Below, in pieces: positions 6,494-15,489 of a stretch of 64,000 nt of DNA (position 1 is the first letter of the stretch; every line of letters begins with the position of its first letter). The stretch lies in NCBI GenBank assembly GCA_035315065.1, contig DATFYM010000034.1, positions 1-64,000 of the forward strand. The letters are read 5' to 3'. Origin of the DNA: DATFYM01 sp035315065 (lineage in GTDB: Bacteria > Acidobacteriota > Terriglobia > UBA7540). Below the pieces are notes generated by a model that did no database searches, was not told the DNA's origin, and saw only the letters and a list, made by a program, of their open reading frames with translations. The position numbers and the translations under genes are program-made.

Positions 6494-9349
6494 ATGGATC
6501 CACAGACTGTACAGATTTCACAGCGCGGCCTTTGGCGGCAACCAAAGAAAGACCTCAACACAGAGGCCGCAGAGTCGAACAGAGTTGCACAGAGATCGCC
6601 TTTTCCAAGAACCCACGTGTGGCGAGCACTCTTTTCGGAACCACACCCAAGACGCTTCTTCTCCGTGGTCTCGGTTAGGCTCCGTGAACTCTGTGTTGAA
6701 CTCTTAAGTCTTCGCGCGGCACAAAGAAATTTGCAAGTAGGAGCACAGAGACACAGAGGCACAGAGAGAAATGGTAAAACGTCGGGAACCAAACGCCATC
6801 TTCATGCCATTCTCTTTACTCTTCTCTGTGTCTCAGTGCCTCTGTGTTTAATCTTCTCACGACTTCTTGTGGCGCTGACGGCGCTTCCTTCCTTCCCGGC
6901 GAGCGCGACGCAATCGGCCTCCAAATCCGCCCCCACCGTTTCCGCGGCCAAGGAACATTTTGCCGAAGCGCAGAAACTGCTGCGCCAGGGCGATGCGGAC
7001 GCGGCCCTCGCGGCAGCCCAGGCTGGACTCAAGCTGGCGCCCGCAAGCGTGGAGGGCCTGGACCTGCTGGGCGTCATCTACCTCCGGAAACAAAATGTCG
7101 ATCAAGCGGTCGCCACGTTTGAACGAGCCCTGAAAATCAACCCGCAGTCGGCGGAGACTCACAACAATCTGGGCAACACCTACTTCGCGCAAAAGAAGTT
7201 CGACCTCGCCGAGAAAGAATTCGAAGCTACCCTGCGCTACCACCCGCGCGATCGCGAGGCCAACTACAATCTGGGATCACTGCTGCTGGCAAAAAAAGAC
7301 CCGCGGCACGCCATCCTTTATTTCAGCCGCGTCGAGCCGCAGGACTCGGAAGTTCTCTTCAACCTCGCGCAGGCTTACTTCGCGGCAGGCCAGAAGGCGA
7401 AGGCGCTCGAAGCGGCGAAGTTTCTCTCCGAACGAGCCAAGAACGACGTTCGCGCCCATTTCACGCTTGGCGTGCTCCTGGCGGCGAACCAACAATACTC
7501 GACCGCCATCCATGAGTTCGAGGCCGCCGACGCCCTCCAGCCCGACACTTACGAGATCCTTCACGATCTTGCCCAAGCCTATCTGAAGAGCGGCGACGTC
7601 CCCAAGGCCCAGGAAACTCTCGATCGAGCTTTGAAGCTCCGCCCGGATTCGGCGGAATCCCTTTACCTGATGGCGCAGGCAGCCTCGAACCAGGGCAAAG
7701 ATCTCGATGCCCTGGAGCTCCTGGTAAAGGCACACAAGCTCGCTCCCCGGAACACCGACGTGATCTTCCTGATGGCGCGCCTTAGCATGAAGCAGTTCTA
7801 TTTTGAAGACGCGGTTCCATTACTGGAGGAAGGCTTCAAGATCGACCCCAAGGGTGCGAACCTGCTCGCGGCCCTTGGCGAGTGTTACTTCATGATGGGC
7901 AACGCCGACAAGGCCAAGGATACCTTCGAAACGCTGATCCAGGTTGAGCCATCCGCCCGATCCTACTCGTTCATGGGACTCAGTTACCGCCACCTGGGGC
8001 GTTTTGACGAGGCCGAGAAATACTTCGCGCTGGGACTGAAAGCCGATCCGCACAACGCTGCATGCCTCTTCAATATGGGCTACATCGAGACCCGTCAGGG
8101 ACACTACGACGCGGGAGAGAACTGGCTGCGCCAAGCCCTGGAGGCCAACCCTGACTACGACGACGCCCTGCTCGAATTGGGGAATTTGAAGATGCACCAG
8201 AAGAAGTTTGACGAAGCCGTCCCTCTGTTGCGCAAGGCCGCGCAATTGGACCCGCGCCCGGCGCCGGTTTATTACCGGTTGGCGACGGCGGAGCGCAACC
8301 TGCACCAGAGTGACGCGGCGGAGCGGGACCTGAAAATCTTCCAGACCCTTTCCAAGGACCCCTCCCCCAGCCCCTACCCCGTGCAGCACCTCTTTGATTA
8401 TCTGGACCAGCGCGCCGGCCTTCCTCCGCAGCAGCAGAATCGGCTTGACGTCGAGCAATTGGAACAGGAGGTGAAGCTCCATTCCGATCGGCCGCAGAAC
8501 TTTTACCTTCTCGCCGAAGCCTATCTGAAGCTGGGCCGGGTGGAAGAAGCCAAGCAAGCCGTCGCTCAGCTCGACCAGTCGAGCCAGGGTGATTTTCGCA
8601 CGACGGTAGGTGTGGGAGTTCTGCTGGCGCGCTATCACCTTTACGCGGAGGCCGTCGCCCACTTTCAGGAAGCGCTGCAATCCAATCCCAACGCGGACGA
8701 CGTGTGGTACGACCTCGCCGACGCTTATTTTCACCGGCGCGATTATGCGAACGCTTTAACGGCCACGCAACACGTCTCACCAGAGGGACAAAAGGACCCG
8801 AGTTACCTCGCCCTGCTTGCGGATATCCAGGCCCATCTCGGCCAGTCTGCTGAGGCGGCGAAGGTCTACCGTCAGGAGATCAGCGAGAACCCCGATCAGG
8901 ACCAAGCCTATCTCTCTCTGGCTCTCCTCGAGCTCCGCTCCGGCAATGCGGCTGGCGCGCGAGAGGCGCTGCAACAGGGCCTCGCCCGCACTCCCGACTC
9001 GGGTCGACTCTTCTGGGGCATGGGAATCTTGGCGGCCATGCAAGGGCAGACCGAGAAAGCCGAGCAGTATCTGAAACAATCGGTCGACCTGCTACCGGGA
9101 TGGCCTGGAGCATACTCGGCGCTGGGAGTGTTCTATTACCAGACGGGGGAAATCGAAAAGGCGCGCGAAACTCTGGAGCGGTTTGCGCAGAACGGCCCGC
9201 GCGGCGCGCTCGACGTCCAGCGAATCGAACAAACCCTTTCCGCCGCGGCGGCGCAGAGGTCCGGCAGCGGGAGAGTCAACGAAATGACGCCGCAAGCTCG
9301 GCAACAGTTTCTGCAAATCGCGCTGGCCCTGGCCGACCAATCCGAATAG
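6494..9349 (+). CDS. Large TPR-repeat protein, probably exported
   Basis: 951 codons from the ATG at 6494, one base after the preceding stop. The first about 114 codons are encoded by a word-repeat hairpin (6551-6852) and read as repetitive basic peptide. A GTG at 6836 would give a clean signal peptide (VPLCLIFSRLLVALTALPSF) and may be the true start. From about residue 150 to 920 there are some twenty tetratricopeptide units of 34 residues (for example AETHNNLGNTYFAQKKFDLA). TPR arrays mediate protein-protein contacts. In this lineage such proteins are often periplasmic scaffolds. It closes a possible three-gene run with the Tat phosphatase-like protein and the unknown protein. The partner is not deducible. 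Confidence 0.8.
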   Translation: MDPQTVQISQRGLWRQPKKDLNTEAAESNRVAQRSPFPRTHVWRALFSEPHPRRFFSVVSVRLRELCVELLSLRAAQRNLQVGAQRHRGTERNGKTSGTKRHLHAILFTLLCVSVPLCLIFSRLLVALTALPSFPASATQSASKSAPTVSAAKEHFAEAQKLLRQGDADAALAAAQAGLKLAPASVEGLDLLGVIYLRKQNVDQAVATFERALKINPQSAETHNNLGNTYFAQKKFDLAEKEFEATLRYHPRDREANYNLGSLLLAKKDPRHAILYFSRVEPQDSEVLFNLAQAYFAAGQKAKALEAAKFLSERAKNDVRAHFTLGVLLAANQQYSTAIHEFEAADALQPDTYEILHDLAQAYLKSGDVPKAQETLDRALKLRPDSAESLYLMAQAASNQGKDLDALELLVKAHKLAPRNTDVIFLMARLSMKQFYFEDAVPLLEEGFKIDPKGANLLAALGECYFMMGNADKAKDTFETLIQVEPSARSYSFMGLSYRHLGRFDEAEKYFALGLKADPHNAACLFNMGYIETRQGHYDAGENWLRQALEANPDYDDALLELGNLKMHQKKFDEAVPLLRKAAQLDPRPAPVYYRLATAERNLHQSDAAERDLKIFQTLSKDPSPSPYPVQHLFDYLDQRAGLPPQQQNRLDVEQLEQEVKLHSDRPQNFYLLAEAYLKLGRVEEAKQAVAQLDQSSQGDFRTTVGVGVLLARYHLYAEAVAHFQEALQSNPNADDVWYDLADAYFHRRDYANALTATQHVSPEGQKDPSYLALLADIQAHLGQSAEAAKVYRQEISENPDQDQAYLSLALLELRSGNAAGAREALQQGLARTPDSGRLFWGMGILAAMQGQTEKAEQYLKQSVDLLPGWPGAYSALGVFYYQTGEIEKARETLERFAQNGPRGALDVQRIEQTLSAAAAQRSGSGRVNEMTPQARQQFLQIALALADQSE
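6551..6852. repeat. Word-repeat region (CACAGAGGC family) inside the TPR gene start
   Basis: Words of the type ACACAGAGGCACAGAG occur at 6557-6577 and 6743-6770. The inverted words (CTCTGTGTCTCAGTGCC) are at 6824-6850, with further degenerate copies between. The right arm supplies the codons just before and inside the predicted signal peptide of the TPR protein. Confidence 0.7.
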
Positions 9350-9428
9350 TCGAAAGTTGAAGGTCGAAGGTCAAAAAGTTAAGAGTAGCTCTTCCAACTT
9401 TCGACCTTCAACCTTCGACTCTCGACTC
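9350..9428. repeat. Word-repeat hairpin (AAGTTGAAGGTCGAAGG family) between convergent genes
   Basis: The left arm of GTCGAAAGTTGAAGGTCG-type words is followed by the inverted words (CTTTCGACCTTCAACC). It lies between the converging TPR and LacI genes and encodes the last 18 codons of the LacI-type regulator. It could act as a bidirectional terminator. Confidence 0.75.
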
Positions 9429-10423
9429 CTTGCAGGGCCCGTGGACGCGCGCACGATCAATTCCGCGGGGATGGGGTATTCCCTGCCCTGCGGTTTGTCT
9501 GCGGAAGACAATTCGTGCAGCGCGTCAGCGGCCGTCCGCCCCAGCCAGTCGCGGTGAATGTCCACGGTGGTGATGGAGGGAGTAACGTACTCCGCCAGTT
9601 GAATCTTGTCGAAGCCGGTGACGGAAATATCCTCCGGCACGCGCAGGCCGGCCTGGGTGAAGCCCTTGATCAACCCCACGGCCGTCAGATCGTTGACGGC
9701 CACCACGGCCGTCGGCCGAGGCTTCAGTGTCAAGGTGGCGAGTCCCGCCGCCACGCCGCCGGCAAAGCGCAAGTCGCCTTTCAGGTTCGGGCCCGGATCG
9801 AGACCGCGAGCCTTCATACAGGCAATAAAAGCTTCGCGGCGCGCGATGTTGGATTTCAAGCCCGGCCGTTCGCCGGCAAAGATCATTCGCCGGTGGCCAA
9901 GCTGAAACAGGTGCTCCACCACCTGCTCGATGCCGGAAAAATAGTCGATGCGCAGGTTGCTGACATATTCCTGAACCGGTCCCAAATCGAGAAAGGTGAC
10001 CGCGATCCGGCGCCGGGCGATTTCCTGGATCAGTTGCAGGTTGGCCTCGGAGGTCATCACTGCCACGCCGCGAACGTGGTGCTCCAACATCCGCTCCGTC
10101 GCCCGGCGCATCAGGTTGGGGTCATAGTTCGTATCGCCCAGGATCACCTCGTAGCCGAGTTGCCTGGCGCGGGCCTCGAAGCTCCTGATGACTTCGGGAA
10201 AGAACGGGTTTTCGATGTCCGAGACGATGATGCCCAGCGTCCGGCTGTTGCGCGAAGCCAGGTTGCGCGCGTGGGCATTGGGGAAGTAACCGAGGCGGCG
10301 CACGACAGCGAGGACGTGCAGGCGCGTCCTCGGGCTGGGCTGGCCCGTGTTGTTGAGAACGTGCGAGACGGTGGCAGTCGATACTTTGGCCTCGCGAGCC
10401 ACGTCCCGGATGGTCGGACCCAT
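9371..10423 (-). CDS. LacI-family transcriptional regulator
   Basis: 350 residues. The N-terminal helix-turn-helix reads TIRDVAREAKVSTATVSHVL, with the hinge-helix region at about 45-60. The periplasmic-binding-protein-like sugar-sensing core follows (RTLGIIVSDIENPFFPEVIR and VVAVNDLTAVGLIKGF, VTGFDKIQLAEY). The last 18 residues are translated from a word repeat and are not family-like. It is divergent from the TonB-dependent receptor. A palindrome of the LacI type (core AAACGTTT) lies at the receptor's promoter, so this regulator probably represses the receptor until a sugar-derived ligand binds. The ligand cannot be read from the sequence. Confidence 0.92.
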   Translation of the reverse strand: MGPTIRDVAREAKVSTATVSHVLNNTGQPSPRTRLHVLAVVRRLGYFPNAHARNLASRNSRTLGIIVSDIENPFFPEVIRSFEARARQLGYEVILGDTNYDPNLMRRATERMLEHHVRGVAVMTSEANLQLIQEIARRRIAVTFLDLGPVQEYVSNLRIDYFSGIEQVVEHLFQLGHRRMIFAGERPGLKSNIARREAFIACMKARGLDPGPNLKGDLRFAGGVAAGLATLTLKPRPTAVVAVNDLTAVGLIKGFTQAGLRVPEDISVTGFDKIQLAEYVTPSITTVDIHRDWLGRTAADALHELSSADKPQGREYPIPAELIVRASTGPARSRESKVEGRKLEELLLTF

Positions 10424-10542
10424 GAGAGGAGACCAATACCCTTCGAAGAGAACTACCTCAGCATAAGGCTAACATACTACCACTCCAATTTTGCGCCCAG
10501 TACAGGATCGAAAAAAAATATTAATCGGACCCCAAAAAAACC

Positions 10543-10572
10543 TTGACAAGCCTCCGAAACGCATGGTACTAC
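10543..10572 (+). promoter_or_regulatory. Predicted promoter of the TonB-dependent receptor gene
   Basis: TTGACA at 10543-10548 and TACTAC at 10567-10572 are separated by 18 bases, oriented toward the receptor gene. The transcription start would fall in or just after the LacI-type operator at 10574-10585. Confidence 0.5.
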
Positions 10573-10573
10573 A

Positions 10574-10585
10574 TTAAACGTTTCA
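10574..10585. promoter_or_regulatory. LacI-type operator palindrome
   Basis: TTAAACGTTTCA has the perfect central AAACGTTT with the CpG at the dyad, the hallmark of LacI/PurR-family half-sites. It sits directly downstream of the predicted -10 hexamer, where a bound repressor would block initiation. Confidence 0.55.
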
Positions 10586-10743
10586 GGTGTTGGATTCTTC
10601 GTCGGGTCCAAGGTCATTGAGCGTCGGGCAAGGAAAAGGTCGTCAGGAGCTTATCTTTGGTCGTGAGCAAGCTAAGACTTGTTCCGCGGTTAAGTGAGCG
10701 TTTCGCCGCACGCAGTGCGGCCCAAATACAGGAGGACAAATCC

Positions 10744-13700
10744 ATGCAAAGACGCGATGCTTTCCTGCGCGTGCTCTTGTTAGTTCTGGTTGCTATCGCA
10801 ACCTCCCTGGTGACAGGCGTGAGCCTTCGCGCCCAAGTCGACACCGGCTCGATTTTGGGAACGGTGAAGGACCAGTCCGGCGCCGTGATGCCGGGAGCGA
10901 AAGTCACGCTTACCAACGAGGGTACATCTCTTGCGTTTTCCACCACGACTGGACCGGACGGCACCTATGTCTTCAACCCGATCAGGATCGGCACGTACAG
11001 CGTCAGTGCGGAAGCCTCCGGGTTTGCCAAGGCCGTTCAGTCGGGACTTTCACTCAACATCGACCAGAAGCTTGTGGTGGACCTCACCCTCAAGCCGGGT
11101 GCCGTCACCCAGACCATCGAGGTGACCGCGGCCGCGCCGGTCATGCAGACCGAGGACGCTTCGGTGGGGCAAGTGATCAGCGAACGGAACGTGGTCGACC
11201 TCCCGCTGAATGGGCGGAACTTTACCTTTCTGGCCCAGACCGTCGCGGGCGTCAACACGCCCCAGTCGGATACGCGCGGCAATGCCGCCAATGGCGCGTT
11301 CACGGCCAACGGCGTGCGGGAGGACCAAAACAACTACTTGCTTGATGGCATTGACAATAATTCCGACAATGTGGACTTTCTGAACGGCACCAACTTCGTG
11401 GTTCTCCCGCCACCCGACGCGCTGTCCGAGTTCAAGGTTCAGACTTCGGACTACGATGCGCAGTACGGACGGGCGGCCGGCGCGATTCTCAACGCCACAA
11501 TCAAATCAGGGACGAACAACCTTCACGGCGACATTTGGGAGTTCTTCCGCAACGACAAGCTGGACGCCGCGGACTTTTTTGAGGACTCAGCAGGCCTTAA
11601 GAAAGGCGAATACCGGCACAACCAGTTTGGCGGCACCATCGGCGGACCGGTAGTGATTCCACACGTCTATAACGGAAAGAATAAACTCTTCTTCTTCGGC
11701 GATGTTGAGATCCTGCGCCGGCGCCAGGGCAGCGTCTTCACGAACAGCGTCCCGACCGCGCTTGAAAGAACCAGCGGATTCACCAATCTGTCGGATGTGA
11801 TTCTTGGCCAAACGAACGCGGCCTGCATTGCCAGCGGGGACTGCACCCATACAGACAATCTGGGCCGAACGCTCCTCAACGGAACCGTTACTGACCCGGC
11901 AACCATGCGGCCAGTGACCAAGGGCCAAGCGGACCCGGTGACCGGCCTCACCGCGACCAACAGCGGCTACGTGGACGATCCGTTCTTTACCGGTGGCGCG
12001 CTGGGAGGCATGACCAATATCACCGCTCTTTGCCCAAGCCAAAATACCTGTCAGCTCAACCAACTCCCCTCCAACCGGCTCGACGCGAACGCGATCAAAC
12101 TCCTGAATCTGTATCCTGCTCCTACATTGTCTGCGACTGTCAACAACCAGGCCTCGAACCCGGTTCTCCGGGAAAACCGGACCGCCTGGGACACAAGGCT
12201 TGACTGGGACAAGAGCGAAAAGAACCAGGTGTTTGGAACGTTCAGCTACGTCAACGATCCACAGTTCATTCCGGCGCCCTTTGCAGGGATTGCGGATGGC
12301 GGAGCTTTCCAGCAGGGCGACCAGGGCGCGATTTCGATCCTGGGCGCCGCCAGCTACACGCACATCTTTTCGCCGAGCCTGGTCAACGAAGCGCGCTTGG
12401 GAGAGGATCGGCTCCGTACCCATCGTTTCGGCCCGGTCGGAACCCAATTGGGAATCCCGGGGCAGTACGGAATCCAAGGCCTTGCGCAGGTAACAGAGAA
12501 TGGCGGCTTGCCGGCAATTGGCATCAGCGGCCTGAATACCCTCGGGTCAAATGCCTTCCTGCCTTCGGATGAGATCACCCAGACGACGCAACTGACCGAC
12601 AACTTGACCAAGATCTATGGCAAGCACACGTTTAAGATGGGCATGGAGTTTCAGCATATCAAGTTCTCGACACTGCAACCGGCCTGGTCGCATGGCCAGT
12701 TGAATTTTGACGGGAACTACACGGGAGTCGGAATGGCCCAGATGCTCCTGACACCGGTCCAAGCCACCGTCGCCAATGGAATCAACTTTGACGGCGGCGC
12801 CGACACTGTGTTCGTTTCCAACTTTTCGCCCACCGACGACGGCCACAACTATTGGGGCACATACATTCAGGACAGTTGGAAAGTATCGCCCAAGTTGACC
12901 CTGACCCTCGGCCTGCGCTGGGAGCACTTCGGCGCGATTGAGGAGAACCACGGCCGACAAGGGAACTTCGTTCCCGCAGCGCCCTTCAACGGGGCGATGA
13001 TGCTGTATCCCAACAATGGCAAGAACCAGCAGATTCCAGTCAATCCGCAATTCGCCCAACTCCTGGCCACGGATGGTATCGCGCTCAAATACATCAACAA
13101 TCCGGGGCTCGTCAACGTGCAAGACTACAATTTTGGTCCGCGGGTCGGCTTGGCCTATCAGGTCACTCCCAAGCTCGTCGCGCGCTCGGGCTTTGGCATG
13201 TTCTATAACTCCTTTGAAAACCAAGGCTACGGACCGAATATCGGCGAGAACTACCCGTTCCAGTTCACTATAAACCCGCCCTTACCGAACGGCTCGTTGC
13301 CGATGCCCCTGAACAACGCCAACGGCAGCAGTTGTAGCCCTGCCGCGACGTTGGAGAACACGTTCTCCTGCATCTCGCTCGACCCCTCTCTGGTCAACGT
13401 GAGCGGGATAGGCCCGCAAGGATTGGATTACAACTGGAAAACGCCTTACACGATGAGCTGGAATTTTTCACTCGAATACTCGGTGACTCCAGACACAGCC
13501 CTCACGGTAGCTTACGTCGGTAATGGCGCCCGCCATCTGGCCTCCGGCGGCGCGTCGAATTCTTACACGGCGTTCGACCTAAACCCGCAAGGGCATGATT
13601 GTGCCGCAGGCGGGCCCATCCCATTCCCTGGTCTGGGGTGTAACGACAGCATGGTTGATACCCAGGGAAGCAGTTACTACAACGGTCTTCAGGCAACGCT

Positions 13701-14544
13701 TGAGAGGCGCTTCTCGAACGGCTTGAACTTCAACGGTAACTACACCTGGTCGCATTGCCGCAGCGACGCCGGGGACACGCTTAACGGGTCCGGCAACGAG
13801 GGTAGCCGCGCTGTCGCTCTTTCTGGCTATGGTATCCAGGGCGGCTACGGGGATTGCGACTTCAACATCTTCAACGTCTTCCACTTTAGCGGCGGCTATG
13901 AGCTTCCGTTTGGCCAGGGAAAGAAATTCCTCTCGAGCAGCAGCGGCGTTGCGAACCAGATGGTCGGCGGGTGGCAAGTGGTTTGGAACGCAGTGTGGGA
14001 AGGCGGCCAGCCGTTTGGAATTGGTTGCCCCAACGGCACCAGCAACGACTTTAATTGCAATGCATTGCTCATTCCGGGCCAGAAGAAGTATGGGTCAGCG
14101 CCGGACCATTATCTGAATCCAAACGCTTTCACCCAACCGTGCCCCGCGCCGGGCTTTTCACAGCCCTCGACATGCCTTCACGAAAGCTTGCCTACGGGCA
14201 TCGGATCGCCCGTGGGCACGACGCCCCTCCTCTGCGGGATATCTTGCGTTGGGCTAATAGGAGGAACTCCCTTCGAAGTGACGGGACCCGGCATCTCCCG
14301 GTTCGACTTCTCCCTTTTCAAGAAGTTCCAGTTGACCGAACGCTACCGGATGGAGTTCAGGAGTGAGTTCTTCAATATCCTGAACCACCCCACGTTTAAC
14401 GCTCCGGGCTTCGGCGGCAACGGCGTGGTATCCGTTCCGGGATCAACAAACTATTTCAACACTAACTTCGGCAAGATTGGGTCCACGCGCTTCCCCTTCC
14501 AGGACCCGCGTCAGATCCAGTTCGCTCTGAAACTTCTGTTCTAG
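10744..14544 (+). CDS. TonB-dependent receptor with carboxypeptidase-regulatory-like domain (Oar-type)
   Basis: 1266 residues from the ATG at 10744, preceded by AGGAGGAC. The longer frame start at 10657 lacks a signal peptide. A Sec signal (about 1-36, hydrophobic LLLVLVAIATSLVTGV) precedes a carboxypeptidase-regulatory-like beta domain at about 40-125 (GSILGTVKDQSGAVMPGAKV). The plug follows (VVDLPLNGRNFTFLAQTV) and then a beta barrel rich in aromatic strands, ending in KLLF with a C-terminal Phe as outer-membrane proteins do. This is the dominant outer-membrane receptor class in Acidobacteria, usually for oligosaccharides or peptides. The divergent LacI regulator points to a carbohydrate. 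An intrinsic terminator follows. Confidence 0.93.
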   Translation: MQRRDAFLRVLLLVLVAIATSLVTGVSLRAQVDTGSILGTVKDQSGAVMPGAKVTLTNEGTSLAFSTTTGPDGTYVFNPIRIGTYSVSAEASGFAKAVQSGLSLNIDQKLVVDLTLKPGAVTQTIEVTAAAPVMQTEDASVGQVISERNVVDLPLNGRNFTFLAQTVAGVNTPQSDTRGNAANGAFTANGVREDQNNYLLDGIDNNSDNVDFLNGTNFVVLPPPDALSEFKVQTSDYDAQYGRAAGAILNATIKSGTNNLHGDIWEFFRNDKLDAADFFEDSAGLKKGEYRHNQFGGTIGGPVVIPHVYNGKNKLFFFGDVEILRRRQGSVFTNSVPTALERTSGFTNLSDVILGQTNAACIASGDCTHTDNLGRTLLNGTVTDPATMRPVTKGQADPVTGLTATNSGYVDDPFFTGGALGGMTNITALCPSQNTCQLNQLPSNRLDANAIKLLNLYPAPTLSATVNNQASNPVLRENRTAWDTRLDWDKSEKNQVFGTFSYVNDPQFIPAPFAGIADGGAFQQGDQGAISILGAASYTHIFSPSLVNEARLGEDRLRTHRFGPVGTQLGIPGQYGIQGLAQVTENGGLPAIGISGLNTLGSNAFLPSDEITQTTQLTDNLTKIYGKHTFKMGMEFQHIKFSTLQPAWSHGQLNFDGNYTGVGMAQMLLTPVQATVANGINFDGGADTVFVSNFSPTDDGHNYWGTYIQDSWKVSPKLTLTLGLRWEHFGAIEENHGRQGNFVPAAPFNGAMMLYPNNGKNQQIPVNPQFAQLLATDGIALKYINNPGLVNVQDYNFGPRVGLAYQVTPKLVARSGFGMFYNSFENQGYGPNIGENYPFQFTINPPLPNGSLPMPLNNANGSSCSPAATLENTFSCISLDPSLVNVSGIGPQGLDYNWKTPYTMSWNFSLEYSVTPDTALTVAYVGNGARHLASGGASNSYTAFDLNPQGHDCAAGGPIPFPGLGCNDSMVDTQGSSYYNGLQATLERRFSNGLNFNGNYTWSHCRSDAGDTLNGSGNEGSRAVALSGYGIQGGYGDCDFNIFNVFHFSGGYELPFGQGKKFLSSSSGVANQMVGGWQVVWNAVWEGGQPFGIGCPNGTSNDFNCNALLIPGQKKYGSAPDHYLNPNAFTQPCPAPGFSQPSTCLHESLPTGIGSPVGTTPLLCGISCVGLIGGTPFEVTGPGISRFDFSLFKKFQLTERYRMEFRSEFFNILNHPTFNAPGFGGNGVVSVPGSTNYFNTNFGKIGSTRFPFQDPRQIQFALKLLF

Positions 14545-14566
14545 CATCCCCAAAAACTTGCTTTCC

Positions 14567-14598
14567 GGGCGTCCCGATTTCGTCGGGACGCCCTTTTT
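14567..14598 (+). terminator. Rho-independent terminator
   Basis: An 11-bp GC-rich stem (GGGCGTCCCGA, 14567-14577, with its complement 14583-14593), a five-base loop and five T residues, 23 bases after the receptor's stop codon. Confidence 0.9.
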
Positions 14599-15274
14599 GT
14601 TGCGTGCCGAGCATGTTCGACAGCTTGAGGGTGAAAGTCCCTTCGACAACCTGATGGAGGTGAAGTCATAGAGAAGCGCAAGGGCGTCGCCGTGAGGCGG
14701 GGTCTCAAAGAAGCGTGGAGCAAAGGCACGAGCCGATGTACAAAAACCGGATCAGAGGCATACGGTGCCGGGCGAGCGGGCAACTGACCGCGAAGCGCAT
14801 ATCCATCAAGGGCAGTGGTTGCAAATCTGGCGGTTGCGTGCCGAGGGCGGGCGAACTTACCTCGGGAGATCTGTGGCCCGTCACGGACTCGTGACTGAGG
14901 GTATCGTAAGCTGCCCTGACCGCGCCCCAGAAGTCAGCAGCGGGCAAAGTAGGCAGGCGACTGCCGAAGGTCCAAACGGTCCCCGTAAGGGGTTGATGGG
15001 AGAGGCGAGTAAGCAGCGCGACTCATGAGCGACAAGCGGCAGAAGAACCAGCTCGTGCTGGCCTTCCGGGAGGGGAGAAGGAGTGAAGCTCCGACGGCCT
15101 CCGGGGAAGGGACCGAATCGCTCGCGGCGAAGCGCTTGTCTGAAAGTCCGGCCATTGGCGAACGGTTGATCGAGGAGGTCTGCGAGCGGGAGAACTGCAA
15201 GCAGGCCCTGGCACCGGACCCGTATGTACGGTGGTGTGACAGGGAACGCTGGCGACAGCTTACCTATGTCGATT
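14599..15274 (+). mobile_element. Degenerate group II intron with internal deletion
   Basis: The stretch contains 5' intron-like structured sequence (GAGGGTGAAAGTCCC and neighbouring stems). It is followed by the start of an intron-encoded reverse transcriptase/maturase (ATG at 15025) that ends abruptly near 15210. Directly after the break comes a 3'-intron-like segment: a domain V-like GTACGGTGGTGTGA, then a short domain VI-like hairpin and the end CCTATGTCGAT. The reverse transcriptase catalytic domains are missing, so the intron is ORF-deleted. It lies immediately behind an intrinsic terminator, the typical target of class C introns. The exact ends are estimates; the 5' GUGYG consensus is not clear. 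Confidence 0.7.
15025..15210 (+). pseudogene. Group II intron reverse transcriptase, N-terminal fragment
   Basis: From the ATG at 15025 the frame reads through SESPAIGERLIEEVCERENC and KQAL. This is the conserved N-terminal region of group II intron maturases ('MEEVCERENLKQAL'), which normally continues into 'RRVxANKGSPGVDGM'. Here the frame runs instead into the intron's 3' RNA domains (DPYVRWCDRE). The YADD-containing palm, thumb and maturase domains are absent. Confidence 0.75.
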
Positions 15275-15335
15275 TTGGAGTGCGGCAGCTTGCTGCCGCT
15301 TTCTTGGCCGCAGCTTGCTGCGGCGCTTTCCATGT
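15273..15335. repeat. REP palindromes left of the RAYT remnant
   Basis: Two adjoining palindromes: GTGCGGCAGCTTGCTGCCGC within the word TTTTGGAG...CTTT, then CCGCAGCTTGCTGCGG. The first recurs at 16041 and 52044. Confidence 0.75.
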
Positions 15336-15461
15336 CCAACTTCAAAACCGCCACCCGGCTTGAGTTTCTCGCTCGAATCGAACCGTCTGAATGCTATTCT
15401 TAGTGCGAGCGAACCGGGGACCCGGAGCTGAGCTGCCCGGTGGTCTATGACCAGCCGGAAT

Positions 15462-15489
15462 AGCGGGAGCAAGCTCCCGCACTCCAAAA
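15462..15489. repeat. REP palindrome just before the RAYT start
   Basis: GCGGGAGCAAGCTCCCGC followed by ACTCCAAAA, the inverted orientation of the REP family at 15273. It ends at the presumed start codon of the RAYT. Confidence 0.75.

Noticed and set aside
10657..10743. Upstream extension of the TonB receptor
   Set aside because: It removes the signal peptide from the N-terminus. The ATG at 10744 has AGGAGGAC upstream.
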